Source: Anniella stebbinsi (taxonomy: Eukaryota; Chordata; Lepidosauria; Squamata; Anniellidae). Taken from it: 64,000 bases of DNA. Location: assembly GCA_029215795.1 (NCBI GenBank), contig JARDYH010000005.1, forward strand, positions 14,602,001 through 14,666,000, in the 5' to 3' direction. Positions within the stretch are counted from its first letter, which is position 1. Each line of letters starts with the position of its first letter. Positions 1 to 10,086 of the stretch are shown here, piece after piece. Both the position numbers and the translations under genes were made by a program. Below the pieces are notes generated by a model. It searched no databases, was not told the DNA's origin, and saw only the letters and a program-made list of their open reading frames with translations.

Positions 1-209
1 AATGAAAACATCCATATTAAAATATCAAAAGCCCCACATATATCCTGATGAATTTTCAATGGCATACGTCTAGGCCTCCCCTCTGATGTGTTGAAGTTAA
101 ACAAGGGGGATGTGGTGGGGGCCAGGTGATGGATCCTGTGGGCTCAGAAAGCCCCAATCTGGAATAAATGGACTTTTTTTTGGTCTGATCTCTCTCTTCT
201 CCTCTCCAG

Positions 210-292
210 GCGATTCCAGTTCCAGAGCCACCACCTCCCCATCCCAAACCAATGGACTTGGGAAAAACCTCCTGAGAAACCTGATGCCCCCG
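210..292 (+). CDS. PTPN18: PTPN18 tail exon (tentative)
   Basis: A pyrimidine tract and CAG acceptor precede position 210, and a weak donor GTATAT follows 292. The 83-nt exon enters in phase 1 and leaves in phase 0, encoding a Ser/Thr/Asn-rich stretch that starts DSSSRATTSPSQ and ends LMPP. This suits a disordered PEST tail and joins in frame to the exon at 1706. I see no clear similarity to the human tail here, so the call rests on splice signals and phase only. Confidence 0.45.
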
Positions 293-3200
293 GTATATAG
301 TTTGCATTGTTTTCCTGCCAGCTTTCTCTATCACAGGACAGCAGTGAACAGACACTGACAAAAACAGTAGACTGGCTCCATTTAGAGATTGGCTGGAGGG
401 ATGAGCGATCGTGGTCAGAGCTAGCCACAGGTTTGCATTTGACTAAAGGGCCTTGGGTTCAAGGTCCACCTCTGCACTATAGTCATCTGTAGAATTAGAA
501 GATTAGTGACCTACCTACAGGACAGTGTGAGTCCAATAAACATTGCAAACTGTTTTGCAATAGTGCAGAGGTAGACGACAGCATTATGTCTGGAACATTA
601 ACCACAGGTTGGGCCTCCCTTGGAACATGCTCACTCTGAACCATTTACATGATGGGGGGGAAGTGGTAAAAAGTCAATCCATCTCTTCCCCTCCAGTATT
701 TTAATCCGTGCAGCTGGCATAGTGAGGGAAGTGCGAATGAAGTGCAGAAAACAGCAAAACATGGCTCTAGAATCTCAGTTTTTATATTAAAAAAATTAAT
801 AAATCTCAAATGTCTTGCCCTTATGGGAGATATGCTTGAAAATGTGTAGGCTAGTGAAGTCTCAGATGAAAGAGTAGCTGCTGAGTAAGGTTTCCTGTAG
901 TCAGGGCTGCTGTGCCTCCTCTCCGCCATGACTAGGAGAAGCGTGATACATTATGCAGAGAGATTAAAAATGAGCATTAAGTTATGCAAATGAGAAATCA
1001 TTCGTATGTGTTTGATTTGCATAATCTATAAAAGTTATAGAATTCAGCTTCCCCTCTGACAGAATTTGGGTTTCTTTGGCTCAAAAGTCCAAATTATTTC
1101 TCTTAAGCAGAGAGAAAACCCTGATGGTCTGCTAGGAATCTGTGCTATTCCTTCTGTTTCTTGTGATATACATTTGTTGCTAAACCCATGCTGCAGTTCT
1201 ACGCTTGCTCATTTTGATTTAAGAATAGGAGTTAGTACTAGTCCCATTTTTGTCTTGTCTTGAGTTATCTCCGTCCTTGGGACTCCTGCATCCTCTAAGC
1301 AATGGATGTTGATGCTCTTTCAGCCTGAGAGTCAAATTTCGGAGAAGTTCTCACTGGGGGTGGGATGGGGGTGGCCAAAATACCAAAAGTACCAGCAGAT
1401 TTTAGCTTCAAGCTCTTGCTGCCTGCAACTAAGCCTTAAGAGAGCCATTTCAACCTTTTAAAATGGTGGAGAAACTGCACAAAGGCCAGGAAATCACACA
1501 CCATGGTCTGGGTTTGAGAGAAAGGAGGTGGAGCCAGGGGAAGGGAACGTGGCCATCTGGGAAACTCTGGGGAGCTGGATTGGGACCCCAGGCCTGAGGT
1601 TCTGCTCCCTTGCTCTAGGAGGATGCTGGGATGGAGCGTGTTTAAGCAGCTGGAGAGACCTTTTTGCTTGTCTTCAAATACTTTTTTCCCCTCTCCCCTC
1701 TCTAGGTTTTTACATCATCACCAGGGAAGAAAGGTGAGAAGCAAAGGGGCTTATGCCACAGCATAGATAGGGACTCTTGTTTTGACAAATTAGGGCTAGG
1801 CCAGCATCTGGCAATGTTGCACATAACTGATGATTTGAATCTCTTCCAGTCTGGCTTCTGACCAGTTTGGGGACAGAGACTACCTTTGCTCTACTCCAAC
1901 CCAGTGCTTGCTAGGAATGAAGATAATTGTAGTCAGCACACCTGGAGGACACCAGGTTGGGGGAAGCTGCATGTTGACCTTTGCTGGGAGATAGACTGGG
2001 GGAGGATGTCCCTATTAGCTCACTTGAACTTCTCAGGAGCCTTTGATACCATCAGTGATGGTATTCTTTTGGGCTGCCTTACAAGAGTGGGACTGAGGAA
2101 TACTGTTGTGTAGTGGTTCAGCTCCCCCTGTGGTTGTTGGAGTGTCACAGGGTTCCATGCTGTGTACACAAAACAGGACCAGAGCTAATTCCAATATTTA
2201 TATTCACAGCATAAAAATAGTAACTTGTACATTCAGTAATTACAAAAGCAGTAACAAACAATTTCTCTGTATTTGCTCATTTAGAGCTTAAATCACGAGC
2301 AGTTACTGATAGTTAGCCTGATAAAAGCTTTTAATAATAAACAGTTACTGATTTAATTGAATCATTGACAGCTGTAATAGCAGTTGCTGGTTGATAAAGT
2401 CAATGGAAGCTTAAATAGATTAAATAGCAGTCAGTTGTAATTCTTGAAATAGCAGTCAGTTGTAATTCTTGAGACGGTTACTCCGGACATATGCACTCCG
2501 TTTCAGAAACTTCATCAGCATCTTTAAACATCCTTGTGAATTTATTTTATGACTGATGAAGTTTCTGAAATGGAGTGCATATGTCCGGAGTAACCGTGGT
2601 GGGCTGTGTTTGAGCATTGTCTGGAAGCTACAACTAGCTCAGAATACAGCTGCTAGGGTGCTGACAGTATGGAGAATATAACACCAATTTTGCAATCTCA
2701 CTGGCTCTCAATTGTCTTCTAGGCCCGCTGTCCGCTCCCAGTTGGTTTCTGGGCTGAGTTTAAAGTGTTACTTTTTTCCCTTTGAAGCCCTGAATGGTCT
2801 GAGCCTTGGATACCTTAAGACCAGCCTTGCACCCATGCCAGCCTGCCATGTTAAGGTCCTCTTCACAGCCCTTGCTTCATGTGTGCTTTTACCATCTGAA
2901 GTACAGTGAGTGGTGATACAGAACGGAGCTTCTTTGTGATGGCACCTGTCTTGCAGAGCTCCCTCTCTAGGAATTAAAAGGTCACCTCCCTCCTTCTTTG
3001 CTTGCTGGCTTTCTTGCACCAAACTAAAGCCAAGTCTCTTCTAGAGGGCTTTTGGGGTGCCTAAATCAGTTTTTATGAAAATATATTGCTTTTGAGTAGA
3101 ATTTTAGCTTTGACTTCTTACTCATTTGATTTGTTTTTACTTGATGTACAGAACCACTCACCCCTCATACAAAATTAACACACTAGGCTGCGTTCAGACG

Positions 3201-3527
3201 ACGCAATAGTCAATGGTGGATTAATAGTCAACTCCATGGATGACTGAGGTGGTACTCCCCATACAACATGATTATAATCCACCGTGGTGTGGATTAAGGC
3301 TAGCATTGAGTTGACTATTAGTCAATGGTGTGTTTGATTAACACATCCTCTGACCTTTCTCCCCCCCCTTAATCCTCCTGCTGGTATCCCATCAGCCATT
3401 GGGAGATCTGCCGGCTAGACTAGAGCTGCAGCCACCGCTTTGGTCACTCTTGCCAGGGGACTCTGTAGTCACCAAAAATAGCCAGCTGCGAGTGACGAAA
3501 TAGACAACAGTGCTCGACACATGACAC

Positions 3528-3562
<35 letters not shown>

Positions 3563-6500
3563 CATAATAATAACAATTTATTTCTTACCCGCCTCTCCGT
3601 CTGGATCGAGGCGGGGAACAACAACATGATAAAATACATAAAACTGATTAAAACATGACACATATTATTAAAACTGCATAAAAATCCTAAAACATCCTAA
3701 AAACATAACCAGTGGTGTTTCAAGTAATCAACTCTGCATAGCATTGGTTATTTGCATTGGTTATTATTTCAGCTGAATAACCAACTATGGTATGAGAAAG
3801 TTCCAGCAGACGAGACAATAACCAACCATTGACTATTTAACCCATTGACTATTCAACCCACTGTTGGTTATCGTGTCATCTGAACCCAGTCTTCGTAAAT
3901 CACCTTGGAGATTTAAAATCAAAAGGCAGGTTATAAATAAAATACTAAGTAGAATAAACAGCCAATGTAACGTACTAGAGCAAGGATGCAGAACACCTTT
4001 TAACCCAAAGGCTGAATTCCATTTCAGCGAAGCTTTCCGGGACCACATTCGGGGGAGGGGGAGGGGGCTGAAGGAAAAGGGGCAGGCCAGCATATTTAGC
4101 TTATTGCCAGTAACTAAGTCTTAACAGAAGCATGGCAGTCTTTTAGAAAGGGGAAAAAAACTGCACAAAAGCTAGGAAATACCCCAATGATTGGTGGTCA
4201 GGGGGAAAAGGGTGAGACCGGAGAAAAGCGGCATGGGCAACTAGGGAACCCCGGAAGGCTAGATTGGGACCCCCCAGAAGGCAAAAAGTGGTCCCTGGGT
4301 TTCGATACTGCACCATGTGGTTATTCAACGTCCATTTCATCTGAGAGGCAGCTGCATCTTGCCAGCTATCCATTGAATGCTTTGGCACTCCTTCAGTGCA
4401 GAGGGCAGAAGAGAACACGTTTTGCATAGACAAGATTGTAAGCTCGGGTGAAAGAAAAGGTCTCTTCTGGAGGGTCTGAAGAATTGCTCCCATGCAGGCT
4501 AGATAGAACTGGAATAGACTGTATTTGAAGTTATCATTTTTATATGTCACCTTTAAAAAGAATGTTATTTACACATTTATTAGTCTCCCAACAATGACAG
4601 GTTCTCTAGGCGATGTACAAATTAAAATAATCTTTCTCCTTTTCTCCAAATAGCTGAGAAAGGAGCCTGTCGTGGGTTTTTTGTTTTTGTTTTTTTGGTG
4701 TAACACTGGTAGGATATGTGTGTGTGTGTTTGGTATTAAATGCAGAATTCCGCTTCTCAAGAACTTTAATGAAGCACACAAGTTTGTAGGCCACTTGGCT
4801 TCTAAGATAGGTGTAAAACGTGTAGAGACCATGCCTGGCTCAACGATTGTCTTCTCAGACTGAGACAACCTCTAGAGGATCGGGGTGGATGTTTCAGTGC
4901 CCTTCCCCAGGACCAGAGGAATTTTCCCCATACAGGCCACAGAGTACAATTTCTCTTGGTACAGGGTTTTGAGTAAACTCAGCAGCAAATATAACGGACA
5001 AAAGCACATGTATCTCCAATTACTTTCTGTGCACATTATAAGCAGCTCACAGCTATGCTGTTCCAATGGTGATGATTTCCCCTTTGGCCAACCCAACCCT
5101 GTGCCAAAGGCTTTAAATGGACACAGGTTGGCTTGCACCTTTCTTTCAGCCAAAAGGTCACCATTTAAGCAGGTTTGGGGGTGAGCGTTCTGCCTAATGG
5201 GGAGTGTTTGCTCCCCTGATTTTGTCATGGACTAGTAGATTGCAGGCTTTATGCTCCTTTTATTTTTTAACAGGTGCTCCATCACCCCGGATTGCCTCTG
5301 TGCAAGAATATGAGGATGTGGGTGATACCGCTTCCAGGAGTGGTCCACATGCTGTGGCGGCCTCTGCCAACACAATGGGTAAGGGGAACTTTGGGCAAGG
5401 GGGTGATAATTCTGCAGTGTGCGCTTGTATGGAGGTTGGTGGGGAAAAGTACAGGTTTGGGATCTAATTTGCACAGACGTGAGTGTACACACAGACAGTA
5501 CAGTGATGCAGTCTTTAATCTTCACTAAAACTTTAACTGATTGATTAGTGATGCTGTGCATTAAGATGCACTCATTGATTTGAAACTGTACGGGTATTAG
5601 TGCGCTGAAGTAATTGGGAAGGAAACAGGGAATATTAAGATAGTCTGGGAATGAGTAATGTACTAATACTCCCTTCAAAGCAGCACCACTGGTCAGTAGG
5701 GTGGCCACTTACACACTGCCAAAAGAGAGCATACACTGTAAAGGAGGATGCCAGTTTACATATAATAATACATCTGTGTATGAATGCAAATTTTAAAATG
5801 ATTACTAGAGTTTAGATTTTGCAGAAGGCAAGCCAGTTTTCCAGCCAAATACTCCCCCAATCTATAAATTAATTTGCACTCCACCCCAGATCACCCGAAT
5901 CAGTTCTTATTCAATTAATTTGTCCCCAAATGATCCAGATCCTGCTTCAAAATTGATTTCCCTTCGAAACTATTTCCCTTCCATTAATTGCATTGTACAG
6001 GGGGTGGGGGAAATGGCACTCTTTTTCTGTACAATTATTCCTGGCTAGGGCATCCCTTCCCGATCCAGGAGCATTTGAAGGTCCAACTAGTGTCTGGTAG
6101 GCAGGGTAATCCAACTAGTGTCTGGTAGGCAGGGTAATCCAACTAGTGTCTGGTAGGCAGGGTAATCCAACTAGTGTCTGGTAGGCAGGGTAATCCTACA
6201 GATGGGGTTCGAGTGGCCAAAGTCCACATTTTCAACCCAGTCAGGGGAGATGGTTGAAGGCTGGGGGGGGGGGGCTTTTGATCTTTCCATTCCACAACCT
6301 CCTGCCTTCCAACCACGTTACACTGGTCCTGCCCCTTCTCTAACGTTGGGGAAATGAGGGGCACAGGATCTTTCCATGGGGACAGGGAGCGGGGGATCCA
6401 AGACTGGATCTCCTCCTTTGCGGTCACTTCACCTATCCTGTTATAGTATTGCAATCTTAATTTTTTGAAACAATCAATGGCCACCTCATCTCTTCTTGTA

Positions 6501-8044
6501 TGTCCAGACCTGGACTTAATAGAAACTAGATGCCATCTTGGGCATCCTTAAAATATTAGGCAGTCTAGTAGGAAAGATGTCCCCCTTAGTGTTTTGTCGA
6601 TTAAAAATTAGGGTTTTAATGTTTAATCAATCAAGATACTATTTTTTAAAAAAAGTCAGTGGCCAAAAATGTACGCTGATTAACCAGGCAGCAATGTTTT
6701 AAAATGCACATATTTTTCAAATGGTGAAGAGCCTGATTCACTTGTCAGGAATTTGCTTATCATTTACAAGGAGTGTACTTGTAAATGCTGCTCGATCACT
6801 CACACTGTGGGAATGGCTAAACAACCCATGGACCTTCTGTCTGCGATTTGCTGAGCGTGGTATGCGAACCAGGATCTCTGGCTTGTCTCTTCCACAACAA
6901 GCCAGAGATACAACCCAAGAACAAGCCCTGTTATTTCTCCAGCTTGTTGGAGGACAGACAAGCCAGAGGTTTTGGTTTGCACGTCACGTTAAGCAAATCA
7001 TGTGCAGAAGCTGTGGGTAGTTTAGCCTCTCCCCCTGGAATTCCAGCTTATTGTGACATGAGAACCCGGCCAGTGATAAAACAGCAGATGGCAAGCACCA
7101 TCTTCAGAGGCATCCACTGTTCTATCTCATGGACAACTCTTCTAAGAGGATGCTTCCTTCAACACAAATGCGCATCACCTTTAATTTATTTTGCTTTCGA
7201 ACTCTTTTTACCTCCTATGGAAATCCAGTCGACTGGCTAATGGATAAATGCGTACAATCTATCAAACTTAAGATTTCTTTAATTGGTGACAACCCTGCTT
7301 AAAAAGATTTCATTTGGCATATGCAGTCATCTTCTTTTTGCTGAACCTCCATTACTTTTAGTCGAAACCAAAAAAGAGAAAGTGTGCCTATAAATGAAAG
7401 CACTAGCTAGGCTTGTTACTCAAAAGGAAGAGTGGGAGCTGGGGTAGCAAAAGGTCAGGTATGTCTCGGTGGAGAGAGGATGGAGGAGAAAGAAAAATGG
7501 ACTGTGCATATCTGCATCAGGAAAATGACAACGGGGAGGGAGGAGAGCGCAGGATTGTGAATGAACAGAGCTTCCAAGAAATCTATCGAGCGTTCTTGAC
7601 ATCCTGCCCTGTGTTGCTGTGAGAAAATATAAAGACATTCTTATTCAAGGGGGTAAGCCGGTCTATTGGGCCGGGTGCTGTTTTTATTCGGTTGAATCTG
7701 TGTTTTTGATGTATTTGTTTTGTTACTTGGGTCAAGTTTCATTTTTTAAGTATTTTCGTTCCTATCATTGCAAACCTCCCTGAGTGCCATTTTCTTGGTA
7801 GAAAGGCAGGGTACAAATCAAATCAATAAATTCAGTGGTTCCAATTCTTGTCCCGAGAGCTGTGAAGGTATTGGAGGGGGGGGGGGGGGGGGAAGACAGA
7901 GCTGAGGGAAATTAAAAAAAGAAATGGCAGACAAACCTCTCAATGCCCATCTCCCTTTCTCCCCCTTTCCATATAGGATTCAACTTCCGGATTGGGAAGC
8001 CCAAGGGACCGAGAGAGCCTCCCGCTGAGTGGAGCCGAGTATAG
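210..8044 (+). CDS. PTPN18: PTPN18, C-terminal exons (5' part outside window)
   Basis: This is the 3' end of a PEST-type cytosolic protein tyrosine phosphatase. The catalytic domain is upstream of the window; only the regulatory tail is here. The last two coding exons are secure: 5274-5378 carries the tail motif EYEDV, and 7977-8044 encodes GFNFRIGKPKGPREPPAEW and ends in SRV-stop. This is nearly identical to the human PTPN18 C-terminus as I remember it (GFNLRIGRPKGPRDPPAEW). Both introns are GT-AG and phase 1. Two upstream exons, 210-292 and 1706-1733, fit in phase but are tentative. Known role of the family: dephosphorylation of HER2 and related kinases, with the tail used for docking and phosphotyrosine binding. 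The gene converges on IMP4, which lies about 1.7 kb downstream on the other strand. Confidence 0.85.
293..1705. other. PTPN18 intron, mostly unique
   Basis: Apart from the octamer/TATA cluster, I see only a fragment at about 1375-1500 of an interspersed repeat (AAGCCTTAAGAGAGCCATTT) that recurs near 4080-4200 and 50.9-51.05 kb, and inverted near 30.3-30.5 kb. No exon is supported. Confidence 0.4.
984..1034 (+). promoter_or_regulatory. paired octamer sites plus TATA-like box
   Basis: A perfect octamer ATGCAAAT (984-991), its inverse ATTTGCAT (1015-1022) and TATAAAAG (1027-1034) lie within 51 bp inside a PTPN18 intron. POU-factor octamers next to a TATA box are known from immunoglobulin, H2B and snRNA promoters. 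No recognisable transcript follows, so chance in AT-rich DNA is possible. Confidence 0.3.
1706..1733 (+). CDS. PTPN18: PTPN18 28-nt micro-exon (tentative)
   Basis: A long C/T tract and TAG acceptor come just before 1706, and a strong donor (AAAG|GTGAGA) follows 1733. The 28 nt read VFTSSPGKK plus one base, which completes a glycine codon with the first two bases of the secure exon at 5274. The phases of the exon before it (ends phase 0) and after it (enters phase 1) both match. Confidence 0.5.
1795..2175 (+). mobile_element. degenerate L2-like LINE, RT fragment
   Basis: The translation of 1985-2170 keeps the reverse-transcriptase motif as LLAHLNFSGAFDTISDGILL, followed after a stop by a remnant of the GVPQG motif (GVSQGSML). 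It aligns by eye with the intact L2 copy at 52.9-54.7 kb ([20 protein letters not shown]). Stops and indels show it is old. The element probably continues at 2600 after a nested insertion. Confidence 0.7.
2422..2471. repeat. 25-bp tandem duplication
   Basis: The unit AAATAGCAGTCAGTTGTAAT plus five bases occurs twice in direct succession, immediately before the palindrome at 2474. Confidence 0.75.
2474..2597. repeat. 45-bp inverted repeat with hammerhead-like cores
   Basis: The arms 2474-2518 and 2553-2597 are reverse complements with a single mismatch and a 34-nt spacer. Each arm read outward contains CTGATGAAGTTTCTGAAA, then GGAGTGCATATGTCC and CCGT. CTGATGA...GAAA is the core of a hammerhead ribozyme, and similar motifs sit in Penelope-like retroelements. 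On the minus-strand arm the bases after the core can form ACGG/CCGT followed by C, the stem III and cleavage-site layout. Stem I is weak, so activity is unproven. It sits inside the L2 relic. Confidence 0.6.
2600..2915 (+). mobile_element. degenerate L2-like LINE, post-RT fragment
   Basis: The reading KLQLAQNTAARVLT...ALNGLSLGYLK matches the region after the RT domain in the intact L2 copy ([14 protein letters not shown]...[11 protein letters not shown]). It is probably the 3' half of the element seen at 1795-2175, split by the palindrome and its flank. Confidence 0.65.
3185..3892. mobile_element. hAT-like MITE, large form, copy A (split by an L2 tail)
   Basis: The terminal inverted repeats are AGGCTGCGTTCAGACGACGC at the left and, reversed, AGACTGGGTTCAGATGACAC at the right. 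The interior is non-coding and rich in GGTTATT / AATAACC and AGTCAACT motifs. It matches copies at 10443-10928 and 30592-31111 along its length. About 190 bases at 3529-3716 are an inserted LINE 3' end in the opposite orientation. Confidence 0.7.
3529..3716 (-). mobile_element. L2 3' end nested in MITE copy A
   Basis: Read on the minus strand this is the last ~190 bases of the L2 family whose long copy is at 52.9-54.9 kb, including the 8-bp stem CCCGCCTC/GAGGCGGG (plus-strand 3588-3595 and 3608-3615) and the (TTA)n tail, here (AAT)n at 3529-3560. The other two large MITE copies lack it, so it inserted later. Confidence 0.8.
5274..5378 (+). CDS. PTPN18: PTPN18 penultimate coding exon
   Basis: The acceptor is TTTTTTAACAG and the donor is G|GTAAGG. 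The exon is 105 nt and phase 1 at both ends. It encodes a Ser/Pro/Ala-rich tail segment with the tyrosine motif QEYEDVG, matching AYEDV in the human tail as remembered; this is a plausible phosphotyrosine docking site. Confidence 0.8.
5379..7976. other. last PTPN18 intron
   Basis: This interval holds a 28-bp minisatellite (6083-6194), a LINE-like 3' tail at about 7690-7835 (GGTAGAAAGGCAGGGTACAA then AATCAATAAA), a G18 run near 7875 and otherwise unassigned sequence. I found no coding exon in it. Confidence 0.45.
6083..6194. repeat. 28-bp minisatellite, four exact units
   Basis: The unit CCAACTAGTGTCTGGTAGGC plus AGGGTAAT occurs four times head to tail without a change (starts 6083, 6111, 6139, 6167). 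Confidence 0.95.
7977..8044 (+). CDS. PTPN18: PTPN18 last coding exon
   Basis: The acceptor is TTTCCATATAG. The 22 codons carry the highly conserved basic/proline C-terminal block of PTPN18 (RIGKPKGPREPPAEWSRV), then TAG at 8042-8044. This block is the strongest single piece of evidence for the gene name. Confidence 0.93.
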
Positions 8045-8385
8045 GCACTTCAGAGAGAGAGAGAGAGAAAGATACCGCTTCTGCCATGGAGCGATAGACT
8101 GGACTGAACCGCTACATGTTCACCCCTACTTTAGGGAGTGGGCGCACAAACTGGTCAGATCACCCTCCGGGGCCACACACCAAACTGGAGCAGCTACATG
8201 CACTACGCCCCATGACATTTCTGAGCCAGAAGAGAAGAACGTTGAGGAGTAGAAGCTGAAATCCTCTAGTTAGGAAAATGTGATCCTGCAATCCACTTCT
8301 CTTCACCAGGTCTTGAGTGCTTCTGGGGGTCCATGGATAAGGTTGGCTTATTTTCTCCAATAAAAATTGAAGCCCAGTCCTGGGT
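8045..8385 (+). other. PTPN18: PTPN18 3' untranslated region
   Basis: About 340 bases follow the stop codon, beginning with a short (GA)n tract, and include a canonical AATAAA at 8359-8364. Cleavage is expected some 15-25 bases after the signal. Confidence 0.65.
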
Positions 8386-10086
8386 GTAATCAGTGCCAGA
8401 AACTTCAAGCACCAGAACCCCGCAATTAAACAAAAAGCACGCTAATTTATGTCATTGTACTCTTAACAGTCACTGGAACAAATCCACCCCCCCCCCCTCA
8501 GGATGCTGCCTGATCTCCCCACTCTATGTCAACCCAGGTTTTCGCCTTTCTCCTCTTACTGGCAACAGTCATTTTAGGAATCCAGTGTGCGCATGAGCAA
8601 GGCATGAGGTGGGGAGGGCTAGAAGGAAAACTCACGAGAGCTTTGGAGCTCTTGGTTTTCTCCAAATTTCAGGTCTAGCAGGCCCATTGTATCCACCCTC
8701 ACACCTCAAACCAGCTTCTTGGCAAACTGGGCCACAACCAAGGCCGTACTCCAGTGGTAAAGTTTGAGTTCTCACATACAGAATACTTTTGGCAAAGACA
8801 GCAAGCAGAGCAATCGAGTATGGGAAATACGGAGAAGGAAGAGAAAGGAAAAAAAGAGAACTCTCCCTCCCACAACTACTGGAAAGCTTCATGTCATTAG
8901 CTTTTCAGTCCGAACCTTCACCTGTACTGCCTCTTTTCATAGCTCTTCACATCTATGAGACTGAAAGCTTCCTTTCCCCAAAATTGAAGACAAGGTTATT
9001 ATTTTTCTGACGCTCCTAGAAAAAACCCTGTAACACAGAGAGCTGTTTTCCCTCAAGCCAAGATGTTCCAAACCATGCAATTTTGGAGTCTATACTAGAG
9101 TTTAACTCCTCTGAAGGAAGGCACTGAAGAGAGAAACTGGAACGAAACAGGAGGATTTATTGTATCAAAAATCTGCTAAGGTCAGTGTTGCAGAAAGGGC
9201 CCTTTCACACTCACACAGTTGTCCCATCCTGTATAACTGCATCACAGAGTGGGGCTAGGTCCGATGAAGCTTTAGAAAGGAGGTATTTTACATCAGCAGA
9301 GATGTGAGATGGAATTTTCTTTTTTTTAAAAAAACTGTTCTCCCCTCCCTGCACCCCAAAACGACTTTCTTCCATAGCCCCTGCTTTCTGCCCGACACCT
9401 CATCCGTGGGATCCTACCCAAGGAAATGCATTTCCTGTGAACTGAGTGATACATCTAACAAAGCGGGAAGAGGAAGAAGGGATTAGAGGATCCTTCCTGC
9501 TAATCCATTTTGCTATCTTGATTTTAGATACCATCTTTTCTCATACACTTCTAGGAAACATTGCCACACCAGGTCAAATGTCTCCTAGGACAGGGAGAGG
9601 AAGGGAATTCCATCTCTTATATCCTACCTGTTCCTTAATAGGTCCAATGAGTTGTATCCTCCATTCCTCATTCATTCTTATGATCTGCTATAAAAACAAA
9701 AGTTCTCTCCGCCATTGATCCATTCTCTGGTGGCAATTCTGAAAGCGGGCCGCTGGCAGCAATATAGCCCAGAATTTGTGCGTCATCTTAAACCCCCCAG
9801 CTAAATGGGGAGGCAAAGCAGTAAGACAGGAGACATTCAACTGCCACCACCACCTTGGACAAAACAGCAATCCCTTTAGTAAGGGTGGGGAGAGCTTCGC
9901 ATTAGTGGGGACCCTGTGACTATTTGGGGATATTTAGTCCTAGGAGAGACGGAAATAAAATGTATGCACAGAGGGCAAACCTGAAGAATCCAGTTCACGT
10001 ACAGCTCAAAACACAACTAATGTATGACAGCTCCTTGACGAGAAGGAGGTAAGGCCAGGAGAACGAAATGCCGTTTAGAGTCCATG
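8386..10086. other. PTPN18-IMP4 convergent interval and IMP4 3'UTR
   Basis: The two genes converge here. IMP4 transcripts must end somewhere left of 10087 on the minus strand. The first clear minus-strand AATAAA (plus TTTATT) is at about 9155-9160, which would give a 3'UTR near 900 bases; a shorter one using a weaker signal cannot be excluded. No coding exon is visible. Confidence 0.4.

Noticed and set aside
3529..3560. (AAT)n run as an independent microsatellite
   Set aside because: It is the reversed tail of an L2 insertion.
4143..4550. 135-codon minus-strand frame in a PTPN18 intron
   Set aside because: It overlaps interspersed repeat sequence and shows no family motif.
5232..5708. 158-codon minus-strand frame
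   Set aside because: Antisense to the secure PTPN18 exon at 5274-5378.
7875..7892. Long G or C runs (also near 50640, 47360, 60330, 63975) as functional quadruplex sites
   Set aside because: Single homopolymers without the spaced G-tract pattern, and their length may be a sequencing or assembly artefact.
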